From Candidatus Palauibacter polyketidifaciens (GTDB lineage Bacteria > Gemmatimonadota > Gemmatimonadetes > Palauibacterales > Palauibacteraceae): a DNA stretch of 61,343 nt. The notes beneath the pieces are model-generated. The model made no database searches. It was given only the letters and a program-made list of their open reading frames with translations, and had not been told where the DNA came from. Made by a program: the position numbers and the translations under genes. Positions 36,537 to 45,433 of the stretch are shown here, in pieces (within the stretch, counting starts at the first letter, position 1; each line of letters begins with the position of its first letter). The DNA is taken from NCBI RefSeq assembly GCF_947581785.1, contig NZ_CANPVO010000001.1:1-61343 (forward strand), written 5' to 3'.

Positions 36537-37064
36537 ATGACAGGGAAACAGCTTTCCGGCACGACTCTCACACTGGGCGCGGCCTTGGCGGTGCTCGGGA
36601 CGGCTCTCGGGCCCGCGACGCCGCTCGCGGCGCAGGAACACGCCGAGATGGCCGAAATGATGCACTCCGTCGAGTACCTGGGCGGACGGTCCAACTCGCC
36701 CTTCTCCGAGGCCGTGCGGGTGGGGAACGTCCTCTACCTCGCCGGCAAGCTCGGGACCGTGCCCGGCGAGGGGCTCGTGGAGGGCGGGATCATCCCCGAG
36801 ACGCAACAGACGATGCGGAACATCGGGGACGCGCTCGAGCGCTACGGCTCGTCGCTGGACCAGGTCGTGAAGTGCACCGTCTTCCTGGCCGACATCGCCG
36901 ATTTTCGGGACATGAGCCGCACGTACATGGAATTCTTCCCCAACCACCGGCCGGCGCGCAGCGCGTTGGCGGTAGGCGGCCTCGTGCTGGACGCGCGCGT
37001 GGAGATCGAGTGCATCGCCACCGTCGGTCTCCCGGGCGGCGGCGACGGGGACGGCGGCTCATAG
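36537..37064 (+). CDS. Exported RidA/YjgF-family protein
   Basis: A 175-residue protein with a signal peptide (cut near LAAQ, residue 33) and a RidA domain: SPFSEAVRVGNVLYLAGKLG, then VVKCTVFLADIADFRDM and PARSALAVGGLVLDARVEIECIA. The Arg of PARS matches the catalytic Arg of enamine/imine deaminases. RidA is normally cytoplasmic; export suggests a different role, though many Gemmatimonadota-like genomes seem to carry exported forms. The ribosome site is excellent (AAGGAGGAG). Confidence 0.85.
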   Translation: MTGKQLSGTTLTLGAALAVLGTALGPATPLAAQEHAEMAEMMHSVEYLGGRSNSPFSEAVRVGNVLYLAGKLGTVPGEGLVEGGIIPETQQTMRNIGDALERYGSSLDQVVKCTVFLADIADFRDMSRTYMEFFPNHRPARSALAVGGLVLDARVEIECIATVGLPGGGDGDGGS

Positions 37065-37083
37065 ACGCCGGGCGCACGGCTCC

Positions 37084-37311
37084 GTGATCCGTCTCACCTG
37101 GATCGGCTTCGTCGTCGGCGCGGTCGTGTTCGCGGCGCTCGGGATGTGGATGAACACCCAGATCGAGTTCCCGGCGTTCTCGAACCCCGGCCCCGTGGGG
37201 ATCCTCGCCCTCATCGGCGGCACGACGTCGGGCCTCGTAAGCCCCCTCCTCTTCCGCCGCCTCGAAGCCCGCCGCCGCCGTCGTCGCGAGGGCCGCGAGC
37301 CGAGAGGGTAG
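37084..37311 (+). CDS. Small membrane protein, unknown function
   Basis: A 75-residue protein with two membrane segments (about residues 5-23 and 37-58) and a strongly basic C-terminus (RRLEARRRRRREGR). No family recognised. The GTG start lies 19 bases after the RidA gene, so they may be co-transcribed. It ends at a perfect palindrome shared with the convergent esterase gene. Confidence 0.5.
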   Translation: MIRLTWIGFVVGAVVFAALGMWMNTQIEFPAFSNPGPVGILALIGGTTSGLVSPLLFRRLEARRRRRREGREPRG

Positions 37312-37315
37312 CCCG

Positions 37316-37337
37316 AGACGTTCCCGCGGGAACGTCT
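37316..37337. terminator. Perfect 22-base palindrome between convergent genes
   Basis: Eleven bases starting AGACGTTC are exactly mirrored by the next eleven. The palindrome fills the 25-base gap between two convergent stop codons and reaches the stop of the esterase gene. It may end transcription from both sides, but there is no T run, so it could instead be a protein-binding site. Confidence 0.5.
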
Positions 37338-38017
37338 TATCCAGTCATTTCGGGCTCGGCGAGGCGCCTCAGGGTGCCGGCGTCCAGGCGGTGGCCGCCG
37401 GGATAGGTGTGGGAGGTGAACGCGACGCCGGCCGCGCCCAGGCGCGCTTCGTGGGCGTCGATGGCGGCGCGGTCGTAGTACTCGTCCTCATCACCCACAA
37501 CGAGGTGGAGGTCGGCGGCGGAGAGCGCGTCGCCATGCTCGCTCAGGTCGAGGTCGGGCGGAACGGTCGAGCCCCACAGGATCGCGCGGTCGATGCGGGC
37601 GCGGCCGAACGCGAGCCAGCGGCAGAGGGTGTGGACTCCCTGCGAGAAGCCGAGTCCGACGATCCGCGGGGGCGCCGAGCCGCCTGAAGTCTGTCGCGAC
37701 TCCTCGGCGAGGATGTGCGCGTGGAGCCGGTCGAGGTAGCCGACGTAGTCGTCGATGTCCGTGAGACGGTCTTCGCTCGTCATCCACGAGGCGCCCACCT
37801 TCCGCGACTCGCCGATGTAATGCCGGTGCAGGCCCTCGGGGGCGACGATGCACCGGGCCCCCTCGTGGATCGGCTGGAAGTAGCGCAGGAAGCGGTGGGC
37901 GAGCTGGTGGTACCCGTGCAGGGCGAACCAGATCTCCGTTACCGGCCGCTCGTGCGGCTCGAGCACGGCGAATCGCACCCGCCGCTCGATCGTGATGTGC
38001 CTCGGTTCAACCGACAC
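37337..38017 (-). CDS. Alpha/beta-hydrolase, carboxylesterase/phospholipase type
   Basis: A 226-residue serine hydrolase. EIWFALHGYHQLAHRFLRYF gives the oxyanion region, GLGFSQGVHTLCRW holds the nucleophile Ser in G-x-S-x-G, and the catalytic Asp and His probably lie in HLVVGDEDEYYD and YPGGHRLD. The GYHQ and QGV context resembles YpfH/phospholipase-carboxylesterase proteins. The frame is open to 38098, but the GTG at 38017 has GGGAGG 5 bases before it and avoids overlap with the divergent thioesterase. The substrate is unknown. Confidence 0.82.
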   Translation of the reverse strand: MSVEPRHITIERRVRFAVLEPHERPVTEIWFALHGYHQLAHRFLRYFQPIHEGARCIVAPEGLHRHYIGESRKVGASWMTSEDRLTDIDDYVGYLDRLHAHILAEESRQTSGGSAPPRIVGLGFSQGVHTLCRWLAFGRARIDRAILWGSTVPPDLDLSEHGDALSAADLHLVVGDEDEYYDRAAIDAHEARLGAAGVAFTSHTYPGGHRLDAGTLRRLAEPEMTG

Positions 38018-38096
38018 CGCGCCTCCCGACCCGCCGACCCTGGTGTCGTGACCAGGTCGCGGGCTGCCTGGGTTCGAAGGGGTGATAGATTGCCGC

Positions 38097-38558
38097 ATGG
38101 CTTCCGAGTTCGTCTACACGCGGCGCGTGGAGTTCGCGGATACGGACACCGCGAACCTCATCCACTTCACGGCGCTCCTGAAGTTCATGGAGGAGGCCGA
38201 GCACGCCCTCTACCGGTCGTTCGACCTCGTCGGCTTTCGCTGGAGCGCGGAATCCGTTTTCGGGATGCCGCGCGTCTCCGTCTCGTGCGACTACCTGGGC
38301 GCCGTCCGCTACGGCGACGAGGTTGACGTGAGACTTCGGGTGCGCGAGGTGCGCCGCAAGGCGATCCGCTACGCCGCCGAATTCACGGTCGACCGTTCCG
38401 GGGAGAGGGAAGTCGTGGCCCGCAGCGACTGGACCGTCGTCTGCGCCCGCCGCGAGCACGGCAGCCGCGACTGGCGTGGCATCGAGATCCCGCCCCCGCT
38501 CAGAGAGCGCCTCCAGTCGATGTCCGCCGTCCCCGAATCGAACATCTCAGGACAGTAA
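38097..38558 (+). CDS. Acyl-CoA thioesterase, 4HBT/YbgC type
   Basis: A 153-residue hotdog-fold thioesterase with RRVEFADTDTANLIHFTALLKF at the start; the Asp of ADTDTA is the expected catalytic residue. VSVSCDYLGAVRYGDEVDV is also typical. Family members hydrolyse 4-hydroxybenzoyl-CoA or short acyl-CoAs; in Gram-negatives YbgC belongs to the tol-pal operon, which is not here. ATG 38097 has AAGGGG about 12 bases before it; a GTG at 38082 would add five residues. Confidence 0.85.
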   Translation: MASEFVYTRRVEFADTDTANLIHFTALLKFMEEAEHALYRSFDLVGFRWSAESVFGMPRVSVSCDYLGAVRYGDEVDVRLRVREVRRKAIRYAAEFTVDRSGEREVVARSDWTVVCARREHGSRDWRGIEIPPPLRERLQSMSAVPESNISGQ

Positions 38559-38568
38559 GGGAGGCGGA

Positions 38569-39717
38569 GTGGGCTGGTCCCGTCGTGTCGGCGTCGCGCT
38601 GTTCGCCGGCGGGATGTTCCTGATCCCGGGCTGCGGCTCCGAGTCCGGCGAACCCGTGACCGCGGACGCGGCGGGGCCGACTCTCGCTCCCGTCGACAGC
38701 ATTCTGCTGCCGGAAGGCGACACGCTGTACATCGGCAACCCATACGCTCTGGTCGTCGACCCCCTCGACGGGTCCTTCTACATATCGGACATCTTTTCGG
38801 CACGGGTCCTCCGGTTCCGCAGAGACGGCAGTCTGATGCTCGTGTACGGACGGCCGGGAGAGGGGCCGGGAGAGTTTCGCGGCGGGCCCAGAACTCCGAT
38901 GCTCATCGACGATTCGACCGTAGCCGCCCAGACCACAGGGTCGCGGCGAGTGAACGTCTTCGACCGAAACACCGGAGAGACCATTCGGGTTGTGGACTTT
39001 CCCGCGCTGGGCGGAATCACGCCCCCGGTGGTGATCGGCGAGGACGTCTGGATGACGGATTTCGAGCTCCAGCGCGAAACATCGCTGACTCGTTGGCGGC
39101 CGGCCACGGACGAATTCGTGAGCATGGGCGGACTCCCGGAGCAATACGCCGCATCAGTCAGGAGCGGCAACTGGTCGTATGCGACCCTTTTTCGGATCGG
39201 TTCGCTTGCGTACGCCGACGAACGGTTCGTGCAGGGCTGGTCCGGACTGGACGAAATGTTCGTCTTGAACCTGCGGGGCGAGGTGGTGGACACGGCGGCC
39301 ATCCCGGTGGCGAGGCGGAAGGGGGTCCCGGCCGACCTCAGGGAACGCATCGACATCGAGCGCATCCCGGGCCGCGAGCAGTTGGAGGAGAGTTCGCGAC
39401 TGCGCCAACTTTTTCCGCGGCCGGGCGGCGGTTTCCTGTTCACCCACCACGACCAGACGGCACTGAGGATGGAGCCGACGCCGGTGCTCACCGCCAAGAC
39501 CTGGGTCGGGATCCTCTCGCCAGACCTCTCACAAGCGTGTGTGGACACCCTCGTTCCGCACGACTTCGAGATCCGGCCGATGGAGACCTTCCGGGGCGAT
39601 ACGCTATTCGTTCTGGACCGGCGAATCGACGATTCGGAGAAACTTCAGACCTGGATTCTGATGTTCCTGGTCTCGGACGAGGGGTGCGACTGGCTGAGCA
39701 CCCGGCCTGGAGGGTAG
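38569..39717 (+). CDS. 6-bladed beta-propeller lipoprotein
   Basis: A 382-residue protein with a lipoprotein signal (FLIPGC, Cys about residue 21) and propeller-like repeats. The hallmark is VYGRPGEGPGEF, shared with the propeller genes at about 50.4, 52.6, 55.4 and 60.8 kb. NHL-type blade sequences such as LVVDPLDGSFYISDIFSARVL are visible. No catalytic residues are known for this family; it is thought to bind ligands at the envelope. GTG start after a strong GGGAGG, 10 bases behind the thioesterase. Unlike the others it has no small Cys-rich peptide gene before it. Confidence 0.78.
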   Translation: MGWSRRVGVALFAGGMFLIPGCGSESGEPVTADAAGPTLAPVDSILLPEGDTLYIGNPYALVVDPLDGSFYISDIFSARVLRFRRDGSLMLVYGRPGEGPGEFRGGPRTPMLIDDSTVAAQTTGSRRVNVFDRNTGETIRVVDFPALGGITPPVVIGEDVWMTDFELQRETSLTRWRPATDEFVSMGGLPEQYAASVRSGNWSYATLFRIGSLAYADERFVQGWSGLDEMFVLNLRGEVVDTAAIPVARRKGVPADLRERIDIERIPGREQLEESSRLRQLFPRPGGGFLFTHHDQTALRMEPTPVLTAKTWVGILSPDLSQACVDTLVPHDFEIRPMETFRGDTLFVLDRRIDDSEKLQTWILMFLVSDEGCDWLSTRPGG

Positions 39718-42647
39718 GTTGCGTCCGACAGCACAGTGACGACGTGGCGGCCTGTGGCGTTGGCGAGGTCGGCGACCTGGTGGCGGCAGCTTGTGCCGTT
39801 GGCGACGAGCCATTCGTCGTCGCGCAGTTCGCGGACGGTGGGGAGGAGTTCGAGTTCGGCGACCTGTCGCGAGACTTCGGCGTGCTCCGCCTCGTAGCCG
39901 AAGGAGCCGGCCATGCCGCAGCAGCCGGCGGGGATCGCTTCGACCTCGAGGTCGGGGATCGCGCGGAGGACTTCCAGCGTCTGGCCGTCCGCGCCGAACG
40001 CCTTCTCGTGGCAGTGGCCGTGGACGCGGACGCGCCGGACGGGAAGAGGAGCGAGGTCGAGCCCGTCGAGCGCCGCCGCTTCGACGAGCCATTCGGTCAG
40101 CAGCCGGGCCCGGTCCGCGACCGCCGCGGCCTCGGGCCCCGAGTCCAGCGCGGGCAGTTCGTCGCGCAGCGTGAGGAGACACGACGGTTCGAGTCCCACC
40201 ACCGGGATCCCCCGCGCCACAAAGCGGCTCAGCGCCCGGACGGTCCGGTCGAGTTCGACCCGCGCCTCCTCGACCAGACCCGCGTTGAGGAAGGTGCGCC
40301 CGCAGCAGAGCGGCCGGCCCGCGGTGACGGCCTCCTCCACCCGGTAGCCCGCCCGCGACAGCACGCGAACGGCGGCGTGGGCGTTCTCCAGCTCAAAATA
40401 GCGCGTGAAGGTGTCGACGAAGAGCGCGACCCTCGGCGCGCCGTTCTCCCGGGCGGGAAGCCCGGCGGGAAGCCGGGAGGGCAGGGAAAACGGCTGCGAC
40501 GACCAGCGCGGGAGCGGCCGGTCGGCCGCCAGACCCCCGACGCGTTCCCCGAGGCGGGCGAGCGCGGGGATCCGGTTCCGCAGGTTGACGAGCGGGGCCG
40601 CGCGCGAGACGAGCGGCGCGTAGCGCGGTAGGTACGCGAGCGCGCGGTCCCGGGGCGAGAGCGGTTGCTCGGCGCGCAGGCGGTGCAGGAACTCCACCTT
40701 CATGCGCGCCATGTCCACGCCCGTCGGACACTCGCGGCGGCACCCCTTGCAGCCCAGGCAGAGGTCCATCGCCTCGTACAGTTCCGGCGACGTCCACGGG
40801 TCCTCCCCCAGCTGCCCCGACAGCGCCAGCCGCAGGGCGTTGGCGCGCCCGCGCGTGGAATGTCGTTCGTCGCTCGTGGCGCGGAAGGACGGGCACATCA
40901 CGCCGGGACTCCGCTTGAGACAGGTCCCGTTGTTGTTGCACATGTCGACGGCCGGCGAGAACCCGCCCCACGCCCTCCAGTCGAGCGCGGTCGGCAGCTT
41001 CCGGGCCTCCAGTCCGTACCGGGCCCGCAGGAGCGAGGGTTCGTTCATGCGGGGCGGGTCGACGATCTTCCCGGGGTTCAGGACGTCCTCCGGATCGAAG
41101 CGGCGTTTGATCTCTCCGAAGGCGGAGACGAGGCGCGCGCCCAGCATCGGCTCGAGGAACTCCGACCGGATCCAGCCGTCCCCGTGCTCGCCGGAATGGG
41201 AGCCGCCCAGCTCGCCCGCCAGCGCGAAGGCGTCCACCGCGATCGCGCGCAGCCGCTCCACGTCGTCCCCGTCCCGCAGGTCGAGCGCCGGCCGCACGTG
41301 GAGACAGCCGACGGACGCGTGCGCGTACCACACGGCGTGGGTGGCGTGGCGGTCGATGATCTCGGTGAGCCGGCGATACCACTCCGGCAGCCGTTCGAGC
41401 GGGATCGCGCAGTCCTCGATGAAGGCGAGCGGTTTGCGCGCGGCGGGCTGGGACATTGAAATGCTGAGCCCCGCCTTGCGCAGCGCCCAGATGCGGGCCT
41501 GGAAGGCGGGGGATTCCGCGCGGGTGACTCCCAGGGCGGTCCCGCCCAGCGCGGATTCGAGCCGCGAGAGGGAGGACGAAACGCGCTCCGGGTCGTCCCC
41601 GGCGAACTCGACCACGAGGATGTCGCGCGGCGGGCCGCTCCCGTCCTCCCCGAGCTGTCGGAGCACGCGCTCGAAACTCGGCATCTGCGCGGCCAGCCCG
41701 AGCACGGTCGCGTCGAACAGTTCCACCGCCGTCGGTTCGAGCGCGACGATCGCCGGAACTGCGGCCAGCGCCTCGCCGGTCCCGTCGAAGCGGCACACGC
41801 CGAGCGCGCGCACGGCGGGAATGGGCTGAAGGTCGAGTTCGAGCGCGGTGAAGAGCGCGAGCGTCCCCTCCGAACCCACGAGAAGATCCGATAGCCCGGC
41901 GCCCTCCCGGCCCAGGCGGTGCAGCGCATAGCCGGCCACGTGCCGGGGGACGTCCGGCACCCGCCGCGCCAGCTCGTCCGCCTCGCGCCGGTAGAGCGCC
42001 CGCATGTCGGCTCCGAGGCCGTCCCCAGGCACCGCGCCCGGCGTGGCGTCGCGGCGGAACTCGACCCGCCGGCCGTCCGCGAGCACCGCCTCGATGCCTC
42101 GGACGTGCTCGACCATGTGGCCGTAGCGCACCGACCGCGACCCCGCGCTGTTGTTGCCGGCCATGCCCCCCAGCGTCGCGCGGCTCGCCGTCGCCACGTC
42201 GATCGGGAAGAAGAGCCCGTGTGGCCGCAGGAACGCGTTCAGCCGGTCCAGGACGACCCCCGGCTCGACGACTACGCGCCGGGCCCCGGGATCGAAGTCG
42301 CGCACCCCGTCCAGCCCCCGGCTCGTGTCGAGGATCAACCCCCGCCCGATCGACTGGCCGCTCTGCGACGTCCCCGCCCCCCGCACGACGACCGACGTCC
42401 CGTGCTCCCCCGCGAGTTCCACCGCCCGCCGCACGTCGGCGGCGGATTCCGGGAACGCGACCCCCAGCGGCTCGACCTGGTAGATCGACGCGTCCGTGCT
42501 GTACAGCCCGCGCGTGAAACGGTCGAACCGGACCTCTCCCCGGAGCCCCGCCCGAAGTCGAGCTTCGAGCCGGGCCTCGCGTCGAGTGTCGAGTCCGGGC
42601 CGGGGCCGTTGCGAACCGGCGCGGTCGTGAGAGATTGGGCGGGTCAC
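39645..42647 (-). CDS. FAD- and Fe-S-containing dehydrogenase (D-2-hydroxy acid / D-lactate type)
   Basis: About 1000 residues in three parts. (1) FAD_binding_4 domain with VVRGAGTSQSGQSIGRG and GGMAGNNSAGSRS, then the FAD-oxidase C domain with HASVGCLHVRPALDLRD. (2) A 4Fe-4S domain: DLCLGCKGCRRECPTG, preceded by CPSFRAT and the RGRA motif. (3) Two CCG domains, LCCGRTFLNAG and AGCCGMAGSFGYE, as in GlpC/HdrB-like proteins. Such fusions (YdiJ/Dld-like) oxidise D-2-hydroxy acids and pass electrons to the quinone pool. GTG 42647 is preferred over an upstream ATG. It converges with, and overlaps by 73 bases, the propeller gene. Confidence 0.88.
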   Translation of the reverse strand: MTRPISHDRAGSQRPRPGLDTRREARLEARLRAGLRGEVRFDRFTRGLYSTDASIYQVEPLGVAFPESAADVRRAVELAGEHGTSVVVRGAGTSQSGQSIGRGLILDTSRGLDGVRDFDPGARRVVVEPGVVLDRLNAFLRPHGLFFPIDVATASRATLGGMAGNNSAGSRSVRYGHMVEHVRGIEAVLADGRRVEFRRDATPGAVPGDGLGADMRALYRREADELARRVPDVPRHVAGYALHRLGREGAGLSDLLVGSEGTLALFTALELDLQPIPAVRALGVCRFDGTGEALAAVPAIVALEPTAVELFDATVLGLAAQMPSFERVLRQLGEDGSGPPRDILVVEFAGDDPERVSSSLSRLESALGGTALGVTRAESPAFQARIWALRKAGLSISMSQPAARKPLAFIEDCAIPLERLPEWYRRLTEIIDRHATHAVWYAHASVGCLHVRPALDLRDGDDVERLRAIAVDAFALAGELGGSHSGEHGDGWIRSEFLEPMLGARLVSAFGEIKRRFDPEDVLNPGKIVDPPRMNEPSLLRARYGLEARKLPTALDWRAWGGFSPAVDMCNNNGTCLKRSPGVMCPSFRATSDERHSTRGRANALRLALSGQLGEDPWTSPELYEAMDLCLGCKGCRRECPTGVDMARMKVEFLHRLRAEQPLSPRDRALAYLPRYAPLVSRAAPLVNLRNRIPALARLGERVGGLAADRPLPRWSSQPFSLPSRLPAGLPARENGAPRVALFVDTFTRYFELENAHAAVRVLSRAGYRVEEAVTAGRPLCCGRTFLNAGLVEEARVELDRTVRALSRFVARGIPVVGLEPSCLLTLRDELPALDSGPEAAAVADRARLLTEWLVEAAALDGLDLAPLPVRRVRVHGHCHEKAFGADGQTLEVLRAIPDLEVEAIPAGCCGMAGSFGYEAEHAEVSRQVAELELLPTVRELRDDEWLVANGTSCRHQVADLANATGRHVVTVLSDATYPPGRVLSQSHPSSETRNIRIQV

Positions 42648-42697
42648 GAGCCAAGTTGTATCGGCGGAAGCCCCGACCTGACAAGAGCGAGCCACCT

Positions 42698-43867
42698 TTG
42701 ACCTACCGCGGCGGAAGACACTTCCTCCAGCTTCCGGGCCCGACCCCGGTGCCCGAGCGCGTATTCCAGGCCATGAACCGGTCCGTCATCGACCACCGCG
42801 GACCCGCGTTCGGCGAGATGGTGCTCGGCCTGTTCGAGGGACTCAAATGGGTGTTCGGAGACCCCGCGCACGTCTTCATCTTCCCCTCCTCCGCGACCGG
42901 GTGCTGGGAGAGCGCGCTCGCCAACGTCCTTTCCCCCGGCGACCGCGTCCTCCTCTGGAACCACGGGTTCTTCGCCTCGAAGTGGGGAGACGTGGGACGG
43001 GACCTCGGCCTGCGAGTGGAGGCCATCGACGGGGACTGGCGGCGCCCCGCGGACCCGGAGAGGATCGCGGCGCGGCTTGCGGACGACCGGGAGGGGCAGA
43101 TCCGCGCCGTGCTCGTCGTCCACAACGAGACCTCCACGGGCGTCACCAGCGACATCGCGGCCGTGCGGACGGTGCTCGACGCGACCGGCCATCCCGCCCT
43201 CCTCATGGTCGACGCCGTCTCCTCGCTCGCCGCCACGCCATTCCGGCAGGCGGAGTGGGGCGTGGACGTCACCGTGTGCGGCTCGCAGAAGGGGCTCATG
43301 CTCCCGCCCGGCCTCGGGTTCTGCGCCGTGAGCGAGAAGGCGCTCGCCCGCCACCGCGCGGGGCCGGGGGCGCCGCGCTCGTATTTCGACTGGACGGCGA
43401 TGCTGAAGGACAACGAGGGCGGCTATTTTCCATACACGCCGCCCACGACGCTCCTCTACGGGCTCGAGGCGTCGCTCGCGATGCTGCGCGAAGAGGGGGC
43501 CGAAGCCACCTTCGCCCGCCACGCCCGCCACGCCGGGGCCACGCGCCGGGCCGTCGCCGCCTGGGGTCTGCGCAACTATTGTCAGGATCCGACGGCGGTG
43601 TCGAGCGCCGGAACGACCGTGATGGTGGGGGATGGGGAGGACGCGGATGCGTTCCGTCGCGTCGTGCTCGAACGCTTCGACATGTCGCTGGGGACGGGTC
43701 TCGGCCCCCTCAAGGGGAAGGTGTTCCGGATCGGACACCTCGGGGATCTCAACGAACTCACGCTGATGGGAGCGCTGGCCGGGGTGGAGATGGGACTGAA
43801 GATGAGCGGAATCGCGCACGAACCCGGCGGCCTGTCCGCCGCCGCCGACTTCCTGGCCGGGGCATGA
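42698..43867 (+). CDS. Class V aminotransferase, serine/alanine-glyoxylate type
   Basis: A 389-residue PLP enzyme. FLQLPGPTPVPERVFQAMNR is the family N-terminus, VHNETSTGV and MVDAVSSLAA precede the PLP lysine at about 198 in GSQKGLMLPPG, and the C-terminal domain has HLGDLNELTLMGAL. These enzymes transfer an amino group between serine or alanine and glyoxylate. The divergent FAD dehydrogenase and downstream TRAP transporter suggest a shared 2-hydroxy- or 2-oxo-acid pathway. TTG 42698 is chosen because earlier codons overlap the dehydrogenase start. Confidence 0.88.
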   Translation: MTYRGGRHFLQLPGPTPVPERVFQAMNRSVIDHRGPAFGEMVLGLFEGLKWVFGDPAHVFIFPSSATGCWESALANVLSPGDRVLLWNHGFFASKWGDVGRDLGLRVEAIDGDWRRPADPERIAARLADDREGQIRAVLVVHNETSTGVTSDIAAVRTVLDATGHPALLMVDAVSSLAATPFRQAEWGVDVTVCGSQKGLMLPPGLGFCAVSEKALARHRAGPGAPRSYFDWTAMLKDNEGGYFPYTPPTTLLYGLEASLAMLREEGAEATFARHARHAGATRRAVAAWGLRNYCQDPTAVSSAGTTVMVGDGEDADAFRRVVLERFDMSLGTGLGPLKGKVFRIGHLGDLNELTLMGALAGVEMGLKMSGIAHEPGGLSAAADFLAGA

Positions 43868-44886
43868 AGCGGCCCGTGGGACGGACCCCGGTGCTCGCCG
43901 TCGCGTCGGTCGCCGCGGCGCTCCTCTCCTTCGGGTGCGGGGGAGAGGGCGGGGAACCGGGGGTCGTCGAACTCTCCCTTGGGCACGTCGGCTCTCCCGG
44001 CTCGCTCTACGACGTGACGGCCAACGAGTTCGCGCGCCGCGTGAACGAACGGCTCGCCGGCCGCGCCGAACTCCACGTCTACGGCGCGAGCCAGCTCGGC
44101 GGCGACGACGCGATGCTTCAGCGGCTGAGGCTCGGCACGCTCGACATGTCCATCCCCTCCACGATCATGTCCTCGATGGTCGACGCCTTCGGGCTGTTCG
44201 AGATGCCGTACCTCGTCCGCGACCGCGAGCACATGAAGCGGATCGAGGAGGCCGTCGTGTGGCCGGAACTGGCTCCGCGCGCGGAGGAGGGCGGTTACCG
44301 CGTCCTCGCGGTGTGGGAGAACGGGTTCCGTCACATCACGAACTCCCGCAGACCCATCCACGGGCCGGAGGACCTGAGCGGGATCAAGCTGCGCACGCCG
44401 CGCGGCGTGTGGCGCGTGAAGCTCTTCCAGGCGCTGGGCGCGAACCCGACGCCGATGCCCTTCTCCGAGGTGTTCGTCGCGCTCCAGACGGGGGTGATGG
44501 ACGGACAGGAGAACCCGCTCACGCAGGTGACGAGTTCCAAGCTGCACGAGGTGCAGGACTACCTCTCCCTCACCGGACACGTGTACAGCCCGGCCTTCGT
44601 CACGACGGGATCCGGGCCCTGGGAGCGTCACCCGGAGGACGTTCGCGCCGAGGTGGAGGCGATCGCGCGGGAGATGCAGACGTTCGTGTACGAGACGGCC
44701 GCGCGCATGGACGAGGAGTTGCTCGCCGAACTCGAGGCCACGGCGATGGAGATCAACGAGGCGGATCCGGCGCGCTTCGAGTCCGCCAGCGAGCCCGTGT
44801 ACGAGGAGTTCGCGGCGACCGTCGAAGGCGGACAGTCCCTCATCGACAGGGCGCGCGCGGCCGGAGCCCGGGAGGCCGGCTCGTAA
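43864..44886 (+). CDS. TRAP transporter substrate-binding protein (DctP family)
   Basis: A 340-residue lipoprotein (lipobox SFGC, Cys about 25) with the DctP fold: VELSLGHVGSPGSLYDVTANEFARRV at the start, then LGTLDMSIPSTI, RTPRGVWRVKLFQALGANPTPMPFSEVFVALQTGVMDGQENP. The Arg in LRTPR is the usual carboxylate-binding residue, so an organic acid is the likely ligand. ATG overlaps the aminotransferase stop (ATGA), which ties uptake to that enzyme. Confidence 0.92.
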   Translation: MKRPVGRTPVLAVASVAAALLSFGCGGEGGEPGVVELSLGHVGSPGSLYDVTANEFARRVNERLAGRAELHVYGASQLGGDDAMLQRLRLGTLDMSIPSTIMSSMVDAFGLFEMPYLVRDREHMKRIEEAVVWPELAPRAEEGGYRVLAVWENGFRHITNSRRPIHGPEDLSGIKLRTPRGVWRVKLFQALGANPTPMPFSEVFVALQTGVMDGQENPLTQVTSSKLHEVQDYLSLTGHVYSPAFVTTGSGPWERHPEDVRAEVEAIAREMQTFVYETAARMDEELLAELEATAMEINEADPARFESASEPVYEEFAATVEGGQSLIDRARAAGAREAGS

Positions 44887-44893
44887 CCGGGCC

Positions 44894-45433
44894 ATGGTGA
44901 AGACGGGAGTCCGGCGCTTCCTCGAGGGGGCGGTGCTCGTCCTCCTCGCGGCGCTCGCCATCGTTGTCGTCGTGGGAGTCGGGTTCCGGAAGGCGGGGGC
45001 GGCGCTCGTGTGGTACGACGAGGTCGCGTCGATCCTCCTCGCATGGCTCACCTACTACGGGGCCGCGCTCGCGGCGCTGCGCCGGGCGCACATCGGCGTG
45101 CCCACGCTGGTCGAGCGCCTCACGGGGCGCGCGCGGCTCGCCGTCGTGCTCGCGGCCGAGGGCGCCATCATCGCCTTCTTTGCCGCCGTCGCGTGGGCCG
45201 GCTGGCAGGTCGTCCGCGTGCTCGAGGGGACGACGCTCGTCAGCCTGCCGTCGGTGCCCGCGGCGCTGGCGCAGTCCGTGATCCCCATCGGGGCCGTCCT
45301 CTTCATCGTCGCACAGCTTCTGGGGCTGAGGGACGCGCTCTCCCCGGAGGACGCCCGCTCCGGGGAGACGGTCTCGGCCGGCGATGCGACCGGTGAGGCC
45401 GCCGGTGAGGCGATCGGGGAGGGGGAGCTATGA
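44894..45433 (+). CDS. TRAP transporter small permease (DctQ family)
   Basis: A 179-residue membrane protein with four helices; WYDEVASILLAWLTYYGAALA is typical for DctQ. It pairs with the large permease to move substrate delivered by the DctP protein, driven by a sodium gradient. The C-terminal tail holds a small repeated Gly-Glu-Ala segment that is probably disordered. It overlaps the large permease gene by 4 bases (ATGA). Confidence 0.9.
   Translation: MVKTGVRRFLEGAVLVLLAALAIVVVVGVGFRKAGAALVWYDEVASILLAWLTYYGAALAALRRAHIGVPTLVERLTGRARLAVVLAAEGAIIAFFAAVAWAGWQVVRVLEGTTLVSLPSVPAALAQSVIPIGAVLFIVAQLLGLRDALSPEDARSGETVSAGDATGEAAGEAIGEGEL

Noticed and set aside
42635-42697. Longer N-terminus for the class V aminotransferase
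   Set aside because: It would overlap the start of the divergent dehydrogenase and adds a basic stretch (AKLYRRKPRPDK) not seen in the family.
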